This document shows, one piece after another, positions 62,718 through 64,000 of a DNA stretch of 64,000 nucleotides. The stretch lies in the NCBI RefSeq assembly GCF_020564355.1, contig NZ_JAJCRR010000002.1, positions 372,001 through 436,000 of the forward strand. Direction: 5' to 3'. A model generated the notes under the pieces. It did not search any database, was not told the DNA's origin, and saw nothing but the letters and a program-made list of their open reading frames with translations. Positions within the stretch are counted from its first letter, which is position 1; every line of letters begins with the position of its first letter. Origin of the DNA: Lachnospira pectinoschiza (lineage in GTDB: Bacteria; Bacillota; Clostridia; Lachnospirales; Lachnospiraceae). A program made the position numbers and the translations under genes.

Positions 62718-63668
62718 ATGGTAAAGATAGATTTGATTACAGGATTTCTGGGTTCAGGCAAGACAACATTTATCAAAAAATACGCACAGTATCTGATGTC
62801 ACAGGGATTTCATATCGGAATTCTTGAAAATGATTACGGTGCAGTCAATGTTGATATGATGCTGTTGCAGGATTTAATGGGAGAACAGTGCGAACTGGAA
62901 ATGATTTCGGGCGGCTGTGATAAAGAAACGCATATCCGCCGTTTTCGTACAAAGCTGATTTCAATGGGGATGTGTGGCTATGACCGTGTGATTGTCGAGC
63001 CTTCCGGTATTTTTGATGTGGACGAATTTTTTGACGTACTGCATGAAGAACCGCTGGATAACTGGTATGAGATTGGTAATGTAATAACGGTCGTTGATGC
63101 TGAACTTGAAAATGAACTGTCGGCGGAGGCAGATTATCTGCTGGCTTCGGAAGCCGCCAATGCCGGAAAGATTCTTTTAAGCCATGCAGACGAAGCAGAC
63201 GGAGCGCAGATAGAACAGACGATTGCACATTTAAACCGTGCCATGGCGCAAATCGGCTGTAAAAGAAGATTTGACACGGAGATTGTAAAAAAGGGAACGA
63301 TACAGCTTACCAATTCGGATTTAGAAAGCTTTTCCCTGTGCGGATACGTTTATGAAAATTATCAGAAAATGGATTTATCGGAGCAGAACGTTTTTCAATC
63401 GCTTTATTTTATGAACAGCACAATGTCGGAAGAAACATTAAAAGCGGCAGTAAAAAAGCTGTTTGAAGATGAAAACTGCGGTAATATTTTCAGAATAAAA
63501 GGATTTTTAAAAGCAGACAATGACAAGTGGCTGGAATTAAATGCCACACATAGCAAAATCACTTTACAGCCGATAGCCGAGGGGCAGGATGTACTGATTG
63601 TAATCGGGGAACGGTTGAACAAAGAAGCGGTTGAAAGTTATATACAAAGTGATAGCTTCCGCATGTAA
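62718..63668 (+). CDS. CobW/G3E-family GTPase
   Basis: 316 residues. Walker A ITGFLGSGKTTF, switch region ENDYGAVNVDM, Walker B/D-x-x-G-like VIVEPSGIFDVDEFF, and base-recognition NAGKILLSHADE (with H in place of NKxD's first residues); C-terminal CobW domain. Such GTPases deliver metals to enzymes. The CxCC metal-binding motif usual in CobW/ZNG1 is reduced to GGCDKE, so metal handling may differ. The ATG at 62718 follows ACGGGGATT. It is followed by a long hairpin. Confidence 0.85.
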   Translation: MVKIDLITGFLGSGKTTFIKKYAQYLMSQGFHIGILENDYGAVNVDMMLLQDLMGEQCELEMISGGCDKETHIRRFRTKLISMGMCGYDRVIVEPSGIFDVDEFFDVLHEEPLDNWYEIGNVITVVDAELENELSAEADYLLASEAANAGKILLSHADEADGAQIEQTIAHLNRAMAQIGCKRRFDTEIVKKGTIQLTNSDLESFSLCGYVYENYQKMDLSEQNVFQSLYFMNSTMSEETLKAAVKKLFEDENCGNIFRIKGFLKADNDKWLELNATHSKITLQPIAEGQDVLIVIGERLNKEAVESYIQSDSFRM

Positions 63669-63775
63669 GACAGATATCATGAAGATTTCTGCCCGCATTA
63701 TCATGAATTGTAAAATCTAAAATGTGTGTATAGATATTGTTGTCAAGCAGAGTATAAAAATATGAGCTATCATAA

Positions 63776-63856
63776 AAAGACTGTGAATTTAACGGTTCAA
63801 TATACTCCCGATTCCGGGGACATATCAAAAGCCGTTAAGACACAGTCTTTATTTTT
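63776..63856. terminator. Long terminator hairpin between convergent genes
   Basis: AAAGACTGTG (63776-63785) pairs with CACAGTCTTT (63841-63850), continued by TTAACGG / CCGTTAA, T5 tail. It can serve both the GTPase gene and the minus-strand transporter gene. Confidence 0.8.
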
Positions 63857-63880
63857 ACAGACTTATTATTCTGTTCATTA

Positions 63881-64000
63881 TTAATACTGAATGACACCGA
63901 ACTGCGCCAGTGTATAGAAAACTAAAATAATTAAAAGCAGTACCGGTGCGATATAGCGGATCATCATGCGGTAAATATTTTTGCGCTTGAAGGTTTCGCC
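63881..64000 (-). CDS. C-terminus of a probable sodium-dependent (NSS-type) transporter, partial
   Basis: The last 39 codons and stop of a minus-strand gene continuing beyond the window. KRKNIYRMMIRYIAPVLLL and VFYTLAQFGVIQY form one membrane helix typical of the end of NSS/SNF transporters in Clostridia. The assignment is from the tail only. Confidence 0.55.
   Translation of the reverse strand, partial: GETFKRKNIYRMMIRYIAPVLLLIILVFYTLAQFGVIQY

Overview
The window looks like a chromosomal segment of an anaerobic Gram-positive gut-type Clostridia, most likely Lachnospiraceae. This is an inference from moderate GC, AGGAGG-type ribosome binding sites, TTG/GTG starts, sigma-A promoters with 17-bp spacers, a leucine T-box, HrcA-type CIRCE elements, a surface protein with NEYGWWYFNNG-type repeats, an archaeal-type Asd, indolepyruvate:ferredoxin oxidoreductase genes and ECF transporter S components. 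No rRNA, tRNA, CRISPR array, transposase or phage gene was seen.

Layout. (1) 1-9.2 kb: the 3' part of a P-type ATPase; a MarR-controlled heterodimeric ABC exporter operon on the minus strand with a consensus promoter and a palindromic operator; then a lipoprotein solute-binding protein coupled to a hybrid histidine kinase. (2) 9.3-16.6 kb: a 1236-residue secreted surface protein, then two CIRCE-type promoters, the first in front of a 40-residue basic peptide gene and the second in front of clpB. (3) 16.8-24.5 kb: a 911-residue zinc-ribbon protein with a DUF4422 glycosyltransferase, a cytoplasmic BMP-like protein with a ParB-like N-terminus, a metallophosphoesterase and asd. (4) 24.7-33.8 kb: a c-di-GMP/CheC/receiver cluster, a YfbR-like nucleotidase, topB, glmS and a left-handed beta-helix protein. 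(5) 33.8-42.9 kb: a highly expressed-looking NifU-like/GGGtGRT pair, two ECF S components among decayed genes, a tandem structured repeat, and an operon of a small CxxC protein, a ferredoxin-domain-less IorA, IorB, a GreA-like factor and a UvrD-like helicase. (6) 43-52.2 kb: DUF1292, an Lrp regulator behind a possible attenuator, MoxR-DUF58-DUF4129, T-box-leuA, maf, a Cof-type HAD phosphatase, a small acidic protein and rlmH.

(7) 52.3-62.6 kb is the accessory region. It is bounded by two decayed aldo/keto reductase genes and holds a Phd/Doc toxin-antitoxin pair whose toxin carries a stop codon, a partnerless AbiEi-like gene, an HxlR remnant, and a LytTR two-component system followed by six small ORFs (FlxA-like, FliD-like, DUF6033-like). 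The same 9-bp direct repeat with 21-bp periodicity stands upstream of both the two-component genes and the FlxA-like operon, so the regulator probably controls itself and that operon. Several products of the operon lack signal peptides and end in a common PIDIR[LV]-type tail. This is the best candidate for an undescribed system here. The window closes with a CobW-like GTPase and the C-terminus of a probable sodium-dependent transporter on the minus strand.

A recurring theme is genes shortened by internal deletions: PD-(D/E)XK, MATE, an aldo/keto reductase and a RibD-type reductase.
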